Assembly (NCBI GenBank): GCA_023301545.1
Contig: JALZUI010000123.1
Span: 1-7,545 of the forward strand
Origin: Akkermansiaceae bacterium
GTDB taxonomy: Bacteria; Verrucomicrobiota; Verrucomicrobiia; Verrucomicrobiales; Akkermansiaceae
Length of the DNA: 7,545 nt
Direction: 5' to 3'
Below are positions 5,120 through 7,545 of this stretch, one piece after another. Below the pieces are notes generated by a model. That model did no database searches and had not been told where the DNA came from. It worked only from the letters and a program-made list of their open reading frames with translations. Made by a program: the position numbers and the translations under genes. Numbering within the stretch: the first letter of the stretch is position 1; the number at the start of each line of letters is the position of its first letter.

Positions 5120-7090
5120 ATGGCTCTCAACTCCAACATTCCAGCAGGCCCTCTCGAAGATAAGTGGACGTCCCACAAGATGAACTCCAAGCTTATCAAC
5201 CCTGCGAATAAGCGTAAATTCAATATCATCGTAGTAGGCTCAGGCCTTGCTGGGGCCGCAGCCTCCGCTACGCTCTCTGAGCTCGGATACAAGGTTAAGT
5301 GTTTCTGTTACCAAGATTCCCCTCGTCGAGCGCACTCTATCGCAGCTCAAGGCGGAATCAATGCCGCTAAGAACTACCAAAATGACGGCGACTCCGTTCG
5401 TCGACTGTTCTACGATACCGTAAAAGGTGGTGACTTCCGCTCCCGTGAATCAAACGTTCACCGTCTTGCTGAGGTTTCAGTCAACATCATCGACCAAGCC
5501 ACGGCGCAAGGAGTTCCTTTTGCTCGTGAATACGGTGGCCTCCTCGCTAACCGTTCCTTCGGTGGCGCACAAGTATCTCGTACCTTCTACGCCCGTGGGC
5601 AAACCGGACAACAGCTCCTCCTAGGTGCTTACCAAGCGCTGGAGAAAGAAATTCATAACGGCGGAGTGGAAATGTTCACTCGTACCGAAATGCTCGATCT
5701 CGTTAAAGTTGACGGTCACACCAAGGGAATCGTTGTCCGTGACATGAAGACTGGTGAAATTTCCTCCCACGCAGGTGACGCCGTCATCCTTGCCACAGGT
5801 GGTTACGGTAACGTCTTCTACCTCTCAACAAACGCCATGGGTTGTAATGCCTCGGCGATCGTAAAGGCATGGAAACGCGGAGCCTACCTCGCTAACCCAT
5901 GTTACACACAAATTCACCCGACCTGTATTCCTGTAAGTGGTGAGTACCAATCTAAGCTCACGCTCATGTCCGAGTCGCTTCGTAACGACGGCCGTATCTG
6001 GGCGCCTAAGTCTAAGGAAGACGCGCAAGCGATCCGTGAAGGTAAGAAAGTAGCCTCTGACATCCCTGAAGCAGATCGTGACTACTTCCTAGAACGTAAG
6101 TACCCTGCCTTCGGTAACCTCGCGCCACGTGATATTTCCTCCCGTGCCGCTAAGGAAGCTTGTGATGAAGGCCGTGGAGTCGCTAGCACTGGTCTTGGAG
6201 TATTCCTCGACTTCCGTGATGCGATCGAACGCCTCGGCGAAGACGCGATCCGTGCTCGTTACGGTAACCTCTTCCAAATGTACGAGAAGATCGCGGGTCA
6301 AAACCCTTACAAGCAACCAATGATGATCTACCCAGCAGTGCACTACACAATGGGTGGCCTTTGGGTTGATTACAATCTTCAGTCAAACCTCCCTGGACTC
6401 CACGTTCTCGGAGAAGCAAACTTCTCAGATCACGGCGCTAACCGTCTCGGTGCTTCTGCTCTCATGCAAGGCCTCGCTGATGGATACTTCGTCATTCCGA
6501 CCACAATTGCGAACTACCTCGCTACACAGACTCCAGGCTCGGTCACTACTGAGAACCCTGAGTTTAAAGAAGTAGAGAACGAAGTAAAAAGCACCGTCGA
6601 AAAACTCATGGCGGTTAATGGAACGAAAACAGTCGACCACTTCCACCGCGAAATGGGTCTCCTCACTTGGGACAAGTGTGGAATGGATCGTCGTAAAGAA
6701 GGTCTCGAAGAAGCCATTGTTAAGATCAAAGAACTTAAAAAAGAATTCTGGAAAGACGTCCGTATTCCAGGTGCCGCGGAGGGCATCAACATGGAGCTTG
6801 AAAAAGCAATCCGTGTTGCTGACTTCCTCGAATTCGCAGAACTCCTCTACGTTGACGCGCATCACCGCGAAGAATCTTGTGGTGGTCACTTCCGTGGAGA
6901 GCACCAATTCACGCCTGAATCTCCTGAGGTTCTTGCAGGTAAAACCCAAGCTGGTGAAGCCCTCCGTGATGACGACAATTACTGTCACGTCGCCGCGTGG
7001 GAATACGCCGGCGAAGATCAAACTCCAATCCTCCACAAAGAAGAGCTCAAATACGAAGGTATTGAACTCGCAATCCGTTCATACGCCTAA
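5120..7090 (+). CDS. sdhA: Succinate dehydrogenase/fumarate reductase flavoprotein subunit
   Basis: 656 residues, full length for the B-type family. It interconverts succinate and fumarate on covalent FAD at the cytoplasmic face of the membrane. After a 30-residue lead ending in NPANKRK, IIVVGSGLAGAAAS (36-49) is the dinucleotide-binding loop. H72 in RRAHSIAAQGGINAAKNYQN is the expected FAD-attachment histidine. Active-site residues by family comparison: H266 in QIHPTCIPVSGEYQ, R337 in LAPRDISSRAAKEA (the catalytic arginine position), H408 in AVHYTMGGLWVDYN and R442 in DHGANRLGASALMQGLADGY. GEANFSDHGANRLG is the second FAD-binding signature. The C-terminal helical and capping region carries HHREESCGGHFRGEHQ near 581-596. 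All key residues are present. The start at ATG 5120 gives the usual MALNSNIPAGPLEDKW opening; no Shine-Dalgarno sequence is evident. Leu is almost always CTC or CTT and Arg mostly CGT, as in highly expressed genes. Confidence 0.98.
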   Translation: MALNSNIPAGPLEDKWTSHKMNSKLINPANKRKFNIIVVGSGLAGAAASATLSELGYKVKCFCYQDSPRRAHSIAAQGGINAAKNYQNDGDSVRRLFYDTVKGGDFRSRESNVHRLAEVSVNIIDQATAQGVPFAREYGGLLANRSFGGAQVSRTFYARGQTGQQLLLGAYQALEKEIHNGGVEMFTRTEMLDLVKVDGHTKGIVVRDMKTGEISSHAGDAVILATGGYGNVFYLSTNAMGCNASAIVKAWKRGAYLANPCYTQIHPTCIPVSGEYQSKLTLMSESLRNDGRIWAPKSKEDAQAIREGKKVASDIPEADRDYFLERKYPAFGNLAPRDISSRAAKEACDEGRGVASTGLGVFLDFRDAIERLGEDAIRARYGNLFQMYEKIAGQNPYKQPMMIYPAVHYTMGGLWVDYNLQSNLPGLHVLGEANFSDHGANRLGASALMQGLADGYFVIPTTIANYLATQTPGSVTTENPEFKEVENEVKSTVEKLMAVNGTKTVDHFHREMGLLTWDKCGMDRRKEGLEEAIVKIKELKKEFWKDVRIPGAAEGINMELEKAIRVADFLEFAELLYVDAHHREESCGGHFRGEHQFTPESPEVLAGKTQAGEALRDDDNYCHVAAWEYAGEDQTPILHKEELKYEGIELAIRSYA

Positions 7091-7111
7091 CCTCCAACAT
7101 CCTTAAACCTA

Positions 7112-7545
7112 ATGAGTACATTAAATTTAACTCTCAAAATCTGGCGTCAGTCAGGCCCGAAGGCAACAGGTCAAATCGAGACCCGCGAAGCGAAGAATAT
7201 CCCGATAGAGGCCTCCTTCCTCGAGATGCTCGACATCGTGAACCAAGAAATCATTGAAGAAGGGAATGACCCTATTCACTTCGACCACGACTGTCGTGAA
7301 GGCATCTGTGGAATGTGTTCCCTTACCATCAACGGTGTTCCTCACTCGAAAGAGGTCGGAACTACAACCTGTCAGGTTCACATGCGTAAGTTCAACGATG
7401 GCGACACCATCTGGATCGAGCCATTCCGCGCTAACTCTTTCCCAGTAATGAAGGACCTCATCATAGACCGAACTGCATTTGATAACATCATCGCCTCTGG
7501 TGGTTACATCAATGTCCGTACCGGTTCTGCTCCTGATGCGAACTC
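7112..7545 (+). CDS. sdhB: Succinate dehydrogenase iron-sulphur subunit, N-terminal part; 3' end beyond the window
   Basis: The first 144 codons of SdhB, cut by the right edge. It carries electrons from the SdhA flavin to the haems and quinone in SdhC. Visible is the plant-type ferredoxin domain with the [2Fe-2S] cysteines C61, C66 and C69 in HDCREGICGMCSLTINGVPH and C87 in TTTCQVHMRKF, followed by DGDTIWIEPFRANSFPVMKD and LIIDRTAFDNI. The C-terminal domain with the [4Fe-4S] and [3Fe-4S] clusters lies outside the window. The ATG at 7112 is 21 bases after the sdhA stop; the intervening sequence is C/A-rich without a Shine-Dalgarno match. The order sdhC-sdhA-sdhB is that of other B-type operons. 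Sequence alone does not tell whether the enzyme mainly oxidises succinate or reduces fumarate. Confidence 0.96.
   Translation, partial: MSTLNLTLKIWRQSGPKATGQIETREAKNIPIEASFLEMLDIVNQEIIEEGNDPIHFDHDCREGICGMCSLTINGVPHSKEVGTTTCQVHMRKFNDGDTIWIEPFRANSFPVMKDLIIDRTAFDNIIASGGYINVRTGSAPDAN

Noticed and set aside
6425..7036. A 203-codon open frame on the minus strand opposite sdhA
   Set aside because: sdhA is unmistakable here. The reverse frame is an artefact of its biased codons and its product is rich in Phe, Val and Glu without recognisable domains.
6618..7106. A 162-codon plus-strand frame overlapping the end of sdhA
   Set aside because: It is a shifted reading of sdhA with a Ser/Lys/Thr/Val-rich product. 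All sdhA active-site motifs are in the other frame and no frameshift is needed.

Overview
The window (roughly 50% G+C by eye) looks like a chromosomal segment from the PVC superphylum, most likely Verrucomicrobiota. The pointers are a secreted DUF1549 protein with a CxxCH motif, a family largely confined to Planctomycetes, Verrucomicrobia and Lentisphaerae, and a B-type succinate dehydrogenase whose sequence closely follows the Bacteroidetes/PVC pattern. The assignment comes from family recognition alone; no database search was possible.

Left half, all on the minus strand, read from right to left: exbB (2417-3007), exbD (1992-2414) and a tonB/tolA-like gene (820-1995) form one tightly packed operon, with a 2-base gap and then a 4-base GTGA overlap. 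It encodes a proton-driven inner-membrane motor and the periplasm-spanning protein that carries its energy to the outer membrane. After a 141-base gap comes the N-terminal 226 codons of the DUF1549 protein (1-678), which runs off the left edge.

Centre: a 264-base divergent spacer without a gene, then tRNA-Leu(CAA) (3272-3353, +) and a gene for a DUF2293 protein of unknown function (3516-4199, +). A near-identical element of about 21 bases lies at the 5' end of the DUF2293 gene and again downstream of it, ahead of sdhC. A perfect 8-bp inverted repeat sits directly beside the second copy.

Right half, plus strand: sdhC (4382-5101), sdhA (5120-7090) and the first 144 codons of sdhB (7112 onward) form the succinate dehydrogenase/fumarate reductase operon. 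SdhC is the five-helix dihaem cytochrome b anchor, SdhA the FAD-bearing catalytic subunit and SdhB the iron-sulphur subunit. They link succinate/fumarate interconversion to the quinone pool. Codon use in sdhCA is strongly biased, as in highly expressed genes.

Most of the window is core physiology. I see no phage, insertion sequence, CRISPR or defence system. The items most worth a second look are the TonB/TolA hybrid with its internal 40-residue duplication, and the shared elements around the DUF2293 gene and in front of sdhC.
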